From the NCBI GenBank assembly GCA_963573385.1, contig CAUYLG010062800.1:1-64000 (forward strand): a stretch of 64,000 nucleotides of DNA. The letters are read 5' to 3'. This DNA is from Cacajao melanocephalus. Taxonomy: Eukaryota; Chordata; Mammalia; Primates; Pitheciidae. The first letter of the stretch is position 1. Each line of letters begins with the position of its first letter. This document shows positions 1-52,534 of the stretch, one piece after another. Both the position numbers and the translations under genes were made by a program. Below the pieces are notes generated by a model that searched no databases, was not told where the DNA came from, and was given only the letters and a program-made list of their open reading frames with translations.

Positions 1-130
1 CCACCGTCCTCGACCCTCTGTGCCTCCCCGACGCTCTTCCGATGTCCGAGGAGTTGGGTGGGGCGAGGGGGGAGGGGTGAGTGGAGAGGGGAGAGGGGAG
101 AGGAGAGGAGAAAAGAAGAGATACAACCCC
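1..130. other. CpG-dense, GC-rich edge with a GGGGA/GA-rich purine tract
   Basis: The first 70 bases hold about eight CpG dinucleotides and run into a purine-rich tract (roughly 58-120) of repeated GGGGAGA-like units. Everything beyond is AT-rich. It could be the end of a CpG island or of a GC-rich repeat that continues to the left. No ORF or splice signal is convincing. Confidence 0.5.
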
Positions 131-3100
131 AATAGGAGAAAAAAGATTCCTCTCAAACCAGAAGCAGTTCAATGCAAGATACTCAGATCAAGACAGTAAA
201 GAGCTTAACTTCTTTGTAGCATTTCCCACCAATTAATTTTTGTTTAAGAAAAATAATTCTCAGGAAGGCAAGATTTACTTAAGGAAAGCTAAAAAATTAG
301 AACCCTCTCTAATGTAACTTCTTAAAGGTAGGTTTCTAGTTAATTCATTGGCCAAGGACTATACATATCTAGGTTACAGTATCAGAAACTGACTTTTGCT
401 AACTTCAGTAGAAAAAGAATTTGTTGCAAAGGTATAGGATGGCTCACAGATTGGACAGGAAGGCTGGATTTGAAGGCTAGAAATTTGATAGGAGCCAGGG
501 AAGGTTAGGGAGCAGGAACCAGGCCAAGGTCCTACTGCAGGAATAGTCTGTTTGGGATGTCTCAATGGACATGACTGCCACTGCTGTAACTAAATGCACT
601 GCCCTGTCACTTCAAAGCTGTCCCTGCACACTGGCTTCACTAACCCCAGATGCAAAGTCCTGAGCAGGAACACCCAATTGGCTTTGCTCCTAAGGGAGTG
701 GGGAGAGGAAGTCTCTGGCTCCATCATTTCCAAGAATCACATAGTACGGATTGCATCAAAATAGATGCTGTGCAGCCAGGAAAGGACAAAATGTTCATAC
801 ACACTGCTTATGATAATTTACAAAAGTATTATTGTAATTAAGGGGTAGAATTTCAGCCAAGGATTTCACAAATGTTTTTAAGGGCAGCAAAGGAGCTCTG
901 CCCATGAGTTACCTCCACTGATCAACTAGGGCCTACCCTTGACTTTGATTCTTAGATCTCGAAGGAGATATCTTTGTCAAGATTGCTACTTGCCTAGGGC
1001 ATAGCACTGTCTCATTAGAAATCCTCAGCTCCAAAGGTATGGGTGTGCCCACCTTCATATACCCATCTGATATAGACATGACTGAATCTCAGCGGTGTTT
1101 TGCCTTACAATCATGTACTAGAGGCATAAGATTATTATAGAGTACCAACAGATGTGGAGCAATTAATTTCTTCTACCTTACTTACTTTAAGCAAAACATA
1201 ATTAGTAAAAGTATTTTAAGATACGTATTTCCTCTAGAAAATATTTCATATTATTTTCCTCATAAAATGAATAATAGTGATTTGAAAGTCCCAGATGGAT
1301 GAATAGGAAATTTGTTACAGCTGAAATTGAATTCATTCATTATAAATCAGATTGGATAATGCTATTCAAAGCTTCACATTTCACCTGGAAAGAAATCTAA
1401 TTAACAAGATTGCTTTTTACAAATTAATTTCCTGACCTATTTTCTTACAGAATTGAAACTAAACTCAAATATATTTGTTCTAATTACTTAATACTTATAT
1501 TTGAGCTTGAAACTCTTATATTTGGGATTCTATATACTGTGATAACACATGTAAATCCAAGTGTATTTTAAAATTAAAATTAGAAATATTGACAATAGTT
1601 TTGAGGAATGTGTATTGTCATGCCAAACGCCATATTTCGGCTTATATTCCTCCCAATGCTAACTGTTTAAGGGAACTTTTGTGTGATGTTTTGATTAACA
1701 AGTCCTTGAGGGAAAAAAGTTTCTTCATGAGGAAGTTTAAGGTGTTAAAGCCAACAAAAACCTTCATAAATGATGCAAAGCAGGCTTCCTGAATGTGTTA
1801 GCTGGACAGCAACACCTCTATATAAAGCTCCTATTTCATCCCTGCTAAACTGAAGATAAAATTCCCTTTGAGATAATTATGAAGTCTGCAAAATTTGTAT
1901 TCCTCTCGGGTGCAAAGCATGCTAGGACCTCAGCTCTTGCATGGCCAATTAGGTGTTGCATTTACTGGGAATGCCTGCAGTAGTCCCAACAGTGCTGTAG
2001 TTTTGCAAGTTTGGGCAGAATTTAGGGGTTCATCAGTGGTTGGCCAGAGCACAGAGGAAGGGTTTCTGTGTGGTGGTTCAATTTAGGAACCAGAAAAGAC
2101 ATGTACCAAAGTGTCCATTATGCCAGTAAGCCAGGTATGGCTAGCAGCCATGAGAAAGCAGATTTAGTAGGAGCTAGTCAGGGTTCCACGGCACTCCTCA
2201 ACCAGGGGCTCAGGGAGGAGCCACTTGGAGAAAAGATGGCAACTGGGGTCTACACCCAGACCTGGGAGACACTGAGGGTCTAGGGAGCTTAACTAGATTC
2301 CAAGCCCTCATTATAGTTCTCATTTCATTCAGGAGCAACAGAGGCAAGGCTGAGACTATAAGCTGTTTTGGGGTGTGTACATCCTGGATCTAGGAAAACA
2401 GGCAATAGAAATAAGTTAAAGTTAACATTTTCCGCCTCTTCCAGTGCCCTTTATTGACCCAGAAGCCACCTGTACTACATTCTTCTTAGTTTCACCTCCT
2501 ACCAATGTGAAAATACCAATATGGTATTACTACTTATTTTGACGATTAACTGATATGTACTAAGCATTTTATAGGCTGGCCTACCCACAGCTCATTCTAA
2601 AGACCCCCTACTTCTAGCTCAGGCTGACAGCTGTCAAGGGCAGACATCTGAAAGCTGCGAACCAGGGCCTCTTAATGGAACACTGCTACAAAAGACCCTG
2701 CCCTTAAATACATGTTTCTAGCTAAGTTTTCTTTTCTCAGGAACTGAAACTGAAAGACAGAAAGGTAAGTGGATAACTGATGGGACACTGGAACTGCAAA
2801 GTCATAATAATCACGTCAGGCTGGGGCAGCCATTTTGGGACATGAAGAGCTGAAACTACTGAAAAGTAGAAATTGTGAGCAAGGACAAGATAATTAGTGG
2901 GGAATGTACAGAATAGAGGCACAAAAATCTCATTTTTGTGGCTATCTAGTTTCTAGCTCCAGAGTCCTGGATGTCTGGCCCAGCTGTAATGAGGTTCCTG
3001 TACTTGGGTCTCTGTGTGAGACTCCTGCTAACAAACTGCTTGAGATGCCTTGAGGAAAATATCATTTCTTGCAACAAAATCATCTCCGGCTACAAGACTA

Positions 3101-3640
3101 TTTACTCAACTAACCACTGTATTTTTAATCTTTGTGTTCAGCTGCAGTAAAAATGTTTTATTCACTGAATGCAGAAAAGGGAATTATAAAACCATCCAGT
3201 CCTATTCTTAAAGCTGGCCCTAAAGATAATACTGATGTTCTCCTTGGGTAGATGAATTGTGGCAAGTAAAGAGCAGAAGATACGTGTCTGTGTGTATGTA
3301 CGTGTATATATATGTATTTTGCTGCTGGTTTGCTCTCTGTTCCTTTTAGTATGCACAGGCATGTGTATACACCTGCTATAAGCCTATTTCCTGTCCCTGC
3401 TGGCTGATCTTGTCATGGACCCATCGATCCACAGGATTTGCAGCACACTCAGCTCTGGCTCCGTGCCTCCACTTATCACACCCGCCTTCATTTTTACCTA
3501 ACACTTGCCCTTTTGGTCCTCTGCCCTAAGACCCTTAGATCTTTATTTTGTGCTTTATGATCCATTAATCTTAAGTACCCTACTGAAATCTCTATCCCAT
3601 AAGTCGTTTATCTCTCTGGAGAATATTAGCCCAAATCTTC
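131..3640. other. Intergenic DNA without recognised gene
   Basis: Only short, chance-length reading frames. I see no family resemblance, splice-framed exons or young repeat in this stretch. Confidence 0.6.
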
Positions 3641-3862
3641 TAGTTGACCCTTGAATGTCATGGGTTTGAACTGCACAAAACACATAAAAAACACAGTATT
3701 CATGGAATGCAAAACATGCATATACAAAGGCCCAGCTTTCTCATACACAGGGATTCCACAGAAATGACTTTGGCGACTTGAGAATGTATGGATTTTCGTA
3801 TGTGCAGGACACGGTTGGGGGATCCTGGAACCCATCCCCCATGTATACAAGAGACAACTGTG
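3640..3862. mobile_element. Tigger/MER2-type DNA transposon remnant
   Basis: The left end reads TTGACCCTTGAATG and the right end contains GGAACCCATCCCCCATGTAT, both typical of non-autonomous Tigger (pogo/Tc1-mariner) elements. The internal body is shortened and mutated. The subfamily is not resolved. Confidence 0.7.
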
Positions 3863-5879
3863 TATTATTTGACCTAAGATAATGACTTTCTAATACAGAT
3901 TGCTGGAAGTTTCTTTCATTAATAGTGCCATATCTGAATGATGGATCACAGATTTTGAAAACAGCCCTACTGTATTTCTACTCACCCATGCAATATGCCA
4001 GAACCAACTGGTGTTTGATAAATGCAGTTCACCTCTGAAGGGCTTCTTTCCCCAGCAGGAAGTTAGGCTTTCCTCTTGGGTGCTACTATAGTATCCTGCC
4101 AAGACATCATAATGTACTGCAGTTACTTGTTTTCATGTTTATTTCCTTTGAGACTGAGCTCTTATCTTTTATAGATTCAGTACACAGTACTGAGACTAAA
4201 TATGGATTATAATAGGACCTTCCTTTTGGGGTTCTTAGGAGAATTAAATTAAGTGCATATAAAACATTTGCAGTGTTGCAGATGTCCAATAAACATTAGC
4301 TACTATTGTTACTAGTATTAATTTAATAAAACTGGTGCCCTTACACCCAGGTTTCTGTCTTGGCTATCTCTGTGAATGGTGTGTCATGCAGAGACAGGGA
4401 ATATAGGAGATGAAATTTAGAGACTGGAGCAAAATAATGAGTTCATTTCTGGATACTGGCTTGAATGCTTGTGAAGACATCTGGCCACGAAGCTGGTATT
4501 GCCTTTGACTTAAAACATACACACCTAGCAGGGACTGAATACTGTTGACTAAATGAAAAAATGCTCATTCAATAAATCATTAATTCATCCAAGTTCTTGG
4601 CCCTGACTTAATCTGTTTAAATAATTTTAAGGAAGGGCATAAAAGCAAACAATGTTTACTTTAAAATGTAAGCACCATTAGCACTATTAGGAATGTCACA
4701 ATATCCCAAAACTGGAAAACACTGATCCACGCTTCAAAATCCCTGTCACTCCAATTAAGTACTGATTTGGTATTTTCTAATACGGGACTTTCAGACTCTG
4801 TATGAATTACCAATGTTCATTGGGTAGCAATCAATTTTGAATTTATTGCTCAAATATTCAAGCTGTCCATGAATGTTCCCTAAGAACAAGATGTCTTGAT
4901 TTCCTAACTCTTCTTGCCCATGATAATCCTTCAGTCTTTTCCCTTCCTTTTCCCTAAAAACACAATGATGAATGGGGATTATAAAAGAACAGATTGCACA
5001 GCAACCTGCTTTTTCTGGGTCCATCAAAGAGAAGGGTCATAACAGTGACCAAGTGGCAAGACTTAACAAGGCATTTGATATAACTTTTCTTACCCGAAGG
5101 ACCACTATACATCATTTGTATTTACTTGCATTTCTTTATCTCCGTAAGTAACCCTTTCATGTTGCCATCATCCTTATTTTCTTCCTCAGGATTCTACCCT
5201 AACAACCTTAGTCCTTAAAACATATCTGTGCATTTTATTCCATAAGATATTTTCTACTAAAGTTGCAATTCAAATGATCAAAATCATGCTCCCATTTCTA
5301 GATGAGCAAAAAACTTGAATTACAGAAAACAACTCAGGTCTTTAACCAGGTTCTGTTGTGTGAAAGTCACTGAGACATCACTATGGAAACCACAGGTTGC
5401 AGCAGGAGGTAGTGCCTGTGACTCAGCAGGTGGAACAACTTCAAGGCACTACTACCAAATGCCCTGAGAAGATGCCAAGCAAACATCATGCTACGGTCCA
5501 TTCACTTTTTTTAGATGACACATAAACTGTACTAAGGTACACTCAGATTTTAGATGAGCCAAAACATGAGCAGGAAAAGCAGAAAAAGAGAAAGATCAGA
5601 GTGAAGTGGTGAAAGGGAAAGGTTTAAAAAAAAAAAAAGTAAGGTGAACTTCTATCCAGCTTTGTAAATCACCTGAAAACTGGCCTGAGTAACTAGAACT
5701 GATTACTCAAGGGAAGGCTATAAGAGGAGGATGCTCTTTCCTGTTAGGCTACTTCTCAGTGCCTATAAAGGTAACATATTGCTGCTTAATGAAACTGCTT
5801 TCCTACCTGGAATTATTTCCCCTTAATTAATTACAAGCTGCTCAAAAATTGCAGTGGAAGACAGAGGATAAGTATCTGT
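3863..5879. other. Intergenic DNA without recognised gene
   Basis: AT-rich sequence with short chance frames. A 12-base poly(A) lies near 5627-5638. Nothing else stands out. Confidence 0.6.
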
Positions 5880-6480
5880 TGTGGTCCTTCAGGGAAAAGG
5901 GCTACTGATCACATGACCAACTTCCAACTTGTAAGAGATGTGCATGGAACCATGGAGGAGTTCCTCCCAAAACCTGTAAGAAGAGACAAATCTGTAAGGT
6001 GCAAAAAGGTCGACCTTGGCAGCTCTAGAAATGTGCTGCTCAGAATTTCTTCAAGAGAACTCACTATAGGAAGCCCAGTTGACTGGCAGTCCTAGCTGCC
6101 ACCCCCCTGGATGCACCACTGCATTCACTACAAGGTCCCAGGGCTCCCTGCCACTGATAGCACAGTGACAATATGAGTGCTGGCCCATTCCTGCACAATA
6201 CGAACTCCTTCGGGCTGGCAACTTTGGCTCGAGGACTCCCCATCAGCCTGGCCCAACCTTTTGTAGGACTGCACCAACAGTCTGAGATTCTTCCTATTCA
6301 ATCCTCTTTCCTTCCATCTCTTATCACTGGTGTTAGGTTTATGGAAGTCTGAAGACTCTCCCTGCCTATCCTACTCCCTCCCCGTTATCCTACACAACTG
6401 AGTCCCTCCAATAAATCTCTTGCATGTCTAATCCCATCTAGTCATCTGCTTCCTGAAGGACTCAAACTGACAGCTCACAT
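5880..6480 (+). mobile_element. Probable LTR remnant (family unresolved)
   Basis: GC-richer than its surroundings. It ends with an AATAAA (about 6410) followed by a CTCTTGCATGTCTAATCCCA tail and a CAAACTGACA end, the layout of an old LTR U3-R-U5. The boundaries and subfamily are uncertain. Confidence 0.45.
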
Positions 6481-6599
6481 TTATGGATCAGTATTTGCAG
6501 ATTTTCTTTGAAACCACACCCAACACAGCAATACAGGTGCACAAGAGAACTTGGTTCACCCTATGAATCAAGTAATTTGAGTCCTACAATAGATCATCA

Positions 6600-6927
<328 letters not shown>

Positions 6928-7148
6928 CTATGGCTGATCCCTTACCAGCCTTAAGAAAAAACACATTTCAGATATCTAAGAAAGCATTATAAAAATAGAA
7001 AAAACATATAGCTTAAGAAATAAAATGCTACCAAAAGATTTGAAATCTCCTGTGTACTGAACCCTGATCGCATCCTCCTCCCACTCTTCAGATTTTGATC
7101 TTTATCATTCCTGTGCACACTTCACATTTTTCCTATAAATGACAGATA

Positions 7149-7500
7149 CAGTAAGCCTCCATATCTGTGGGTTCCTCACCCAGACTCAACCAACTGTGGC
7201 TCAAAAGCATTTGAAAAAAAGAAATTGCATCTGTACTGAACATGTATACTTTTTTCCTCATCATTATTCCTTAAACAATATAGTATAACTACTTTATTTA
7301 GCATTTACATTGTATTAGGTATTATAAGTAATCTAGAGATGATTTTAAGTATTTGGGAGGCTATGCAGAGGTTATATGCACATACTATGCCATTTAATAC
7401 CAAAGAGTTGGGTATTCTTGCAATTCTGGCATCCATGGTAGGTCTTAAAATCATTCTCCCTTAAAATCATTCTCCCACAGATACAGAGTGATGACTGTAT
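7149..7500. mobile_element. Tigger/MER2-type DNA transposon, near complete
   Basis: Ends CAGTAAGCCTCCATATCTGT and CAGATACAGAGTGATGACTG are inverted and similar. The body with GCATTTACATTGTATTAGGT matches the MER2/Tigger group. Non-autonomous, no coding capacity. Confidence 0.75.
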
Positions 7501-7921
7501 TCTTAAACAACACATTTTTTTCTTTGGATTTTAAAGTATCTTCTTAAAATTTCCTAAAATTTGGGTTTATACATATTTACACTAAAGTTAACTCAGTTGA
7601 TGATTAAAAAAAAAAAAACCTATGTCACACAAAGCTATTTAGGATTTAGTGAGATTGAAAATTATTTACCAAAAATGGGCCAAAGTTTCAATGCTGAAAG
7701 GAAGTTTTATTATTTTAACTTGACCCAAATTATAATATTACTTATAAAAGTTATATAAATACAGGTTGATTGTTTTGAAACAGTCAAAAAGCCAAATGTA
7801 AGTAAAGCACTAGACGTAAATGCAGATATAAAAAGTGGACATCATTCTTCTAAATGTCATGTAGAATCATAGGAAAAAATATCATTGCAATCATTACTCA
7901 AAGTAAGATTAAAGATAACAG

Positions 7922-8225
7922 AGTTTTTGTTTTTTGTTTCTTTTTAGATGGCGTCTCACTTTGTCACCAAGGCTGGAGTGCAGTATTGTGATCTTGGCTC
8001 ACCACGACTTCTGCCTCCTGGGTTGAAGCGATTCTCCTGCCTCAGCCTCCTGAGTAGCTGGGATTACAGGCAAAGGCCACCACATCCAGCTAATTTTTGT
8101 ATTTTTGGTAGAGATGGGGTTTCACCATGTTGATCAGGCTTGTCTCAAACTCCTGACTTGGTGATTCGCCCGCCTCTGCTTCCCAAAGTGCTGGGATTAC
8201 AGGTGTGAGCCACCGCACCCAGCCA
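7922..8225 (-). mobile_element. Alu element, full length, inverted relative to the Alu at 6601
   Basis: It reads as T-rich tail, GATGGCGTCTCACTTTGTCA, then the two Alu monomers in reverse, ending CACCGCACCCAGCC. It lies about 270 bp beyond the presumed DCAF13 cleavage site. Confidence 0.95.
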
Positions 8226-8240
8226 AGATGTTTGATTTTG

Positions 8241-8273
8241 AATGTCAATTTGAATGTACAGTGTCTACAATAA
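8241..8273 (+). repeat. 33-bp exact direct repeat, copy 1
   Basis: It starts AATGTCAATTTGAATG and is identical over 33 bases to 10646-10678. It lies 15 bases past the head of the Alu at 7922-8225. The repeat family is unknown to me. Confidence 0.8.
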
Positions 8274-8474
8274 TAGATCACAGAGAAAGTATATCTGTAA
8301 TTAAAACAAGAAAAAATGATTTAGTTATAAATACTGTATTCTTCAATGAAAGAAGAACGCAGATTAAGGTTAAAACAGAAGTCTTATCAATGAGGCCACC
8401 TTTAAGGATCATTTTTCAGGGTAGCTAAAAGGAGCAATAATAAAGCTTTACACATATAACTAAAATGTTTGCAA

Positions 8475-8560
8475 TTAATCTAGTCCCAATACTTTTATTT
8501 GTAGAGTTCTCAAATCAAAAGTAAATAATAATTATACATCAGGATTGTTAGGAATACCAC
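8475..8560 (-). other. DCAF13: DCAF13 3' UTR with AATAAA signal
   Basis: On the minus strand an AATAAA hexamer lies at 8499-8494, about 60 nt after the stop, so the shortest 3' UTR should end near 8475. A more distal site cannot be excluded because AATAAA-like words recur downstream. The exact cleavage point is inferred. Confidence 0.6.
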
Positions 8561-34306
<25,746 letters not shown>

Positions 34307-34409
34307 TTTGCTTGCTCTTCCGGCCGAACTCCACGAGGGCTTCCCTATGAGTTCGGCCCACCGCCACCTCCTCCCACATGCGACTTCCGCTTTCCCCAGC
34401 CTACTTCCA

Positions 34410-34419
34410 GTCACGTGAC
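34410..34419. promoter_or_regulatory. E-box palindrome GTCACGTGAC
   Basis: A perfect 10-bp palindrome with a CACGTG core, in the CpG island about 105 bp upstream of the DCAF13 ATG and 400 bp upstream of the SLC25A32 ATG. The flanks match the TFEB/USF consensus (GTCACGTGAC). Occupancy is inferred. Confidence 0.6.
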
Positions 34420-34816
34420 CCTCGGAGCGGACGCTGGCTGGCTTAGCTGGATCCTGCGGCGCTGCGTAGTTTTGCCGTCCTGAGCTAGCAGGGGGCGGTT
34501 CTTTAGCTGTGCGGTCTCTTCCGCGTCCGAGGGCTGGAGCATTTGTGGGCGAGGCAGGGCGGAGACTCGGCGGAGGCTGGCACCTCCCCTCCAACGCGAT
34601 TTCCGTCGGCGTGACCTGCTGGCTGCGCCCCACTCACGCCCCATCAGTACCAAATTCTCGCGGCTTGGCTCCCGCGCAGTGGGCGTCAGAGTCTTCTCGC
34701 CGGTCCCGGAGGTGCGCTTGCCCTCAGAAGGGGCGACCGCCGCTACGGTGGCGGCCACAGCATCTCGTTCCACCTCCGCGGCCCTGGGCGCCGTGGTATC
34801 GGCGGGCCCCGAGCCT

Positions 34817-48187
<13,371 letters not shown>

Positions 48188-49395
48188 GCTAAAAGAAGAC
48201 AATTCAGTATATCTGCCCAAGGCAGCAACAAGCTCCTTTTGTTTAAGGCATAAAAGAAGAATCCTGCATAGCAACATGGCTCATATTTGAAACCGGTCTG
48301 TAGAGACCAGAGAACTGCTAAGTCTTCGCAATGTTTTTCTGCTTTTTGCCTTCCCCGCATATATGGAACTTGGCTACCTCTGCCTAAAATGGCTGTCATC
48401 AACACAATATTAAAACTGACACGAAGTATAGAGTTTCACAAATTTCTACATTTTATTGGTAGAAGCTGATTTGCAACATTTGCTAAATGGATTAGATGAA
48501 TGTACTTTTTTGTGTGACTTATTTGCCTGGATTGCTTTAAAATTAACCTTTGTGCAATACCAAGAAAATGGCTTTTTAAAAGCATATCTTTGTTTAAAGG
48601 TAAATTAAGGATTTACTGCATAAGGTGTTGACCAAATTCAGAAGATTTTAGAATTGAGAAATTTTAGTGAGAAAAAAATCCACTCTATGCTTTAGTTTTA
48701 ATTCAACTGGGATGCACTACCTAGCGAAAATTGAGAAATTATATACTTCTCGGAGAAATAGCTGACATCTATTGTCATTCCATTGCTAATTTTTTTTTCC
48801 CCAGAGACTTTCATAATTTAAAATAAAATCCTAGATCCATTTCTTGTGTTTTAGCATAAGTACTTAGTCTATTTTAAATTCATAAAATCTGAGCTTCTAG
48901 GATCTAGCTGTGTCAACCTTTATTTAGTATATATAGCTATAAATCACTTATTGGAGATGCTAAATAGATCACTTTTTACAGATACTGAAATGTTTGGGAT
49001 GTGTTTGTTGACAAACTGAATGGAAATGAGAAACTTTATACTTTAGTTTTCACACATATGGATCTAGATCCCAAATAAGTGATTACTCTTCATTGGTTGC
49101 TCAAATTCAGATTGAAATACAAATCACATTAATAGCCATTATTGATTTTACTTTTATGAGTCATTGTAGACATCTATAAATATAAAAGGGCCTGTTCCCA
49201 AAAGATACCAGAATGATGCTAGTATTTTTATTTATCATAAACATCTATGAGTGCTGTTGCAGTACCATCTATTTGTTGTAAATAAAACTGTTGTTTTCAA
49301 AGCCATCTTTAAATAGTTCTTTGAAAATAGGTTTATTTTTTTATATTTTGGAAATGGCATTGTTTTTGAAATAAAGATAAAATGATAAGTACCTA
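48188..49395 (+). other. SLC25A32: SLC25A32 3' UTR with two AATAAA signals
   Basis: AT-rich untranslated sequence after the stop, without an obvious young repeat. AATAAA hexamers stand at 49281-49286 and 49370-49375. Either would give a 3' UTR of 1.1-1.2 kb. Which is used cannot be decided here. Confidence 0.7.
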
Positions 49396-49739
49396 ATTGT
49401 ATTTACTGTAATCTTGTAACATGCATAGGAACGCTTTATAAGTTAAATGTGATGTATTTTTTATACTTTTGGATTATACTATTATTCATATGAAATCCTG
49501 GTATTAGTCCCCATGTGGAAAAATGAACTGCAGTTGATATTTGGTTGTTAAGATAGCACCATTATTTAAATACCTCCTATGTACTGCCAAGTGAATAAAA
49601 CAAAATTCTTCCTCTGAGAGCATATAAGCTTGTATGGTAGATAAATATGCATTAAATAACTACAATTGTAGTGTCAGAACGTGTAAGGAATCTCTTACAA
49701 AGCCCAGTAAGAGTTCTAAGAGAAGAGAACTCAATTTCA

Positions 49740-49870
49740 GTCATTCAACAACAAATAGTCACTCAACTCCTGCTGTTTGCCAAGTGTGTCACAAAGCACT
49801 GAGGATATACCAATAAATAAGCCAGACAATATTCCTGCCCTCAGGAAATTTTCTTCTTGGTGTAAGTGAC
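49740..49870 (+). mobile_element. L2 3'-end fragment
   Basis: TTTGCCAAGTGTGTCACAAA, GATATACCAATAAATAAGCC and ATTCCTGCCCTCAGGAAATT are typical L2 3'-end words. Confidence 0.65.
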
Positions 49871-50204
49871 AGAAAACCAAATATATGCATAATATGATTT
49901 CAGGTATTTAATGCTATAAATAGAACTAGCAGAACTGGGGGATAGTGTTGCTATCTTAGGTAGTATGGTTGGGGTCAGGAAAGGTCTCTGGGGTCATATT
50001 TGGAACATTTTGAAAGAATGAGGAAGCGAGCCACAATGAGAGAAAACACATTTCTAGCCAGAGAGGATAGGAAGTACAAAGGGCCTGAGGCAGGAATTAA
50101 CTGGCTGGCGGGGATGTGTGAGGAGAGAGGGGGTTGGAGAAGTGGCCCGTACAGTATGGTGGGAAAGAGCTCAGGATGGACAGCTAGACCCTCTGGCTTC
50201 AAAA

Positions 50205-50300
50205 TTTAGCTTTCCCATTTTCTGTTTGACCTTAGGCAGATGACTTCAGCCCTCTTTGTCTTAGGTTTCCTGATCTGTAAAATGGTATCTTAGATCATTT
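50205..50300 (+). mobile_element. MIR fragment
   Basis: TTTGACCTTAGGCAGATGAC followed by TCTGTAAAATGGTATCTTAG is the conserved MIR core. Confidence 0.8.
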
Positions 50301-52154
50301 CCTCTGTAACAATGCCGGATATGAGGAGTCTTGGGCAAGTGAGGGAGCACTTTTAGGAGAAATCTGCAATGGAGTAAACCAAATGGGATAAGGCAGAGGA
50401 GGAGTTTCAGGAGTAGCCTCAGCCTGACCCTATAGGGCACTCTGCGAAATGAATTGGGCCACAGCAGTTGTTCTGCAAGAGGTGAGGGGCTGAGCCATTA
50501 GGTTCTCACATCAGGCTGTCACTGACCACTGACTATGGGGAGAAGGGTTGGAGGAGTGACGAGGTACCTCTCCTCAGCCAAGGGCAATCCTTCAAATAAG
50601 GCCCGAGATGTGAGCTCTTACCAGCCAACACCTACAGCAGCTAGAGTATGGGTGCAGCAGTCCTGTAAAAGGGGTCTGGGTGAGTTACCAACCGCATCTG
50701 CTGCAAATGAGGAAATTAAAAGTGCATAGCTGTAGGATTATTGAGAGCATTAAATGAATGAATTTTTTAAAAGTGTTTAGCATGCCTGGGCCAATAAATG
50801 TTAGCAGAGACCAGGCCTTGTAGGCCATGATAAAGAGTTTCAATTGAGAGATCATTCTGGTGATTGTACAGAGGAAACGAGAAAGGCAAAAAGCAGGAAT
50901 ACTAGTTAGGAAGCTTTTACAAATGTCTGTCATGAGCAGGTGGTAGCTTGGACCTGGTTGATGGAGTCTGAAATAGTGTTTTATAGCTTGGGGGAACTAG
51001 AGCAGGGTTCGTGGAGGTGGAAACATTTAAGCTGGGCTTTGAATGAAGGTCCTAGAGGGAACCATGGAAAAAGGAAAGCACAGGTGACCTGCCTTGAACG
51101 GTGAGTTGTCAATGTAATAATAAAAGGAAGTTGAAGAGAAAGCTGGAAGATTGGGACCAGGACATGAGAATTCTCAGAGCCTAACCAAACCTGTGTGGGC
51201 TTTACTGGGTACAAGAGACGTGAGAGTAATTAGAACAGAGAGACATGGCTAATTCTTAAGGGTGACAGAGGAAGACTGGTTAGTTAGAGAAACAAATTCA
51301 AAACAGAAGGTGTTAATCAACCAATAGATATTCTGGTAGGATGAAGAAGATTGATGCCACTGATAAAGCAGATTCAAATTATAGAGGCTAATGACACATT
51401 GCGAGCAACTTAGAGAGTGGAGTGACTAAGTATTCATTTCACTATGGGCTCTTCTTTCCTGGGTTTTGGCAGATAAAAGGAAGGTAAAGAACTTTAGCTT
51501 GTAAAAGTACTGCAAGTCTACGAAAGACTGTTTGTTAAGTAGGAGAGGTTGGCAAAGGGAAAACCAGAGCATGACTGTAGGGAGAACCCTTGAAGATAAA
51601 GACACAGGCCAAAAAATAAATAAGTAAATGAATTTGCTGAAGCTATGCACCAGAAAATATAATCAAAGACAGTGATGGGTACCATGCCTTGTGAAAAGAA
51701 GCCTATTACATTTCAATACATGCCTTTGTAGTCTGACAATGTTTAGAAAGTCTTGTCTTCTAAACACACTGAAAAAGGGATATCAACTAAAAAGTATGTC
51801 AGAGTTTGAGTCATCAGGGTTAACATTTTCTTTTGAATGTGGACACTCTGATGAATATAAAATCCTCCAGATAAAGTATGTATTATTACCACTTTTATAA
51901 CAAGGTCTCTTTAGCTATTGTAAAATAGCTTATAGAAACAAAATCTTGTGAGATGATTTAGTTACCTTTATGCCTATTTTCAAAAGATGAGTTAGGTAAC
52001 ATGCAGGAATTATGTGAAGTTTGGGGTTAAAGTCTCAAATTTGTTTCTAAAGGAGTAAATAGGAAAAAGACTCTGGAAGTCCCTGTAATGAATACCTGTT
52101 AATTGGCTGCATACCATCCATGCCTCTTCCTTTTTGGAGTAGTAGTCTGAAGTT

Positions 52155-52343
52155 CTTTTTTTCCTTTTTTTTTTTTTTTTTTTTTGAGACAGGGTCTCAC
52201 TCTGTCACCCAGTTTGGAGTGCAGTGACGTGATCACATGATCATAGCTCAGTGCAGGCTCAAACTCCTGGACTCAAGGGATCCTCCCCGCCTCAGCCTCC
52301 CTAATAGCTGGGACTACAAGCATGAGCTACCTCACCAGGCCAC
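52155..52343 (-). mobile_element. Alu monomer-like element with long poly(T)
   Basis: About 22 T, then GAGACAGGGTCTCACTCTGT and one monomer ending AGCTACCTCACCAGGCC. The second monomer is absent. Confidence 0.88.
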
Positions 52344-52534
52344 GGAATTTCTTTTTGGAACTTACCCCCTCCCTCCATCCTCAGTTTTGTGATTTAGATG
52401 GGATCAGCCTCACCTGCCCCAGAGATGGCCCTAATTAGCAGAGTCAGTCTGAATGTGCTATCTCTATTCATAATGAGTGGTTTGGAATTAGCAGTTACTT
52501 TAGCTGATATGATCGGAGTGACTCTTAAAGACAT

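Larger units (their letters stand above)
49400..52154. other. 3' flank of SLC25A32, mostly old L2/MIR-like DNA
   Basis: L2-like 3' sequence about 49740-49870 (CCAAGTGTGTCACAAAGCAC, CCTGCCCTCAGGAAATTTTC), a MIR at 50205-50300 and further L2-like stretches to about 51260. Open frames here are short and without family resemblance. No gene supported. Confidence 0.65.

Noticed and set aside
34307..34633. N-terminal extension of DCAF13 in the same frame
   Set aside because: The frame is open but its first start-like codon is GTG, not ATG. The conserved protein starts at 34306 with a good context. An alternative upstream first exon cannot be excluded.
34679..34816. 46-residue N-terminal extension of SLC25A32 that looks like a targeting peptide
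   Set aside because: The upstream start is GTG. Carrier proteins of this family use internal targeting and the 315-residue form is the known length.
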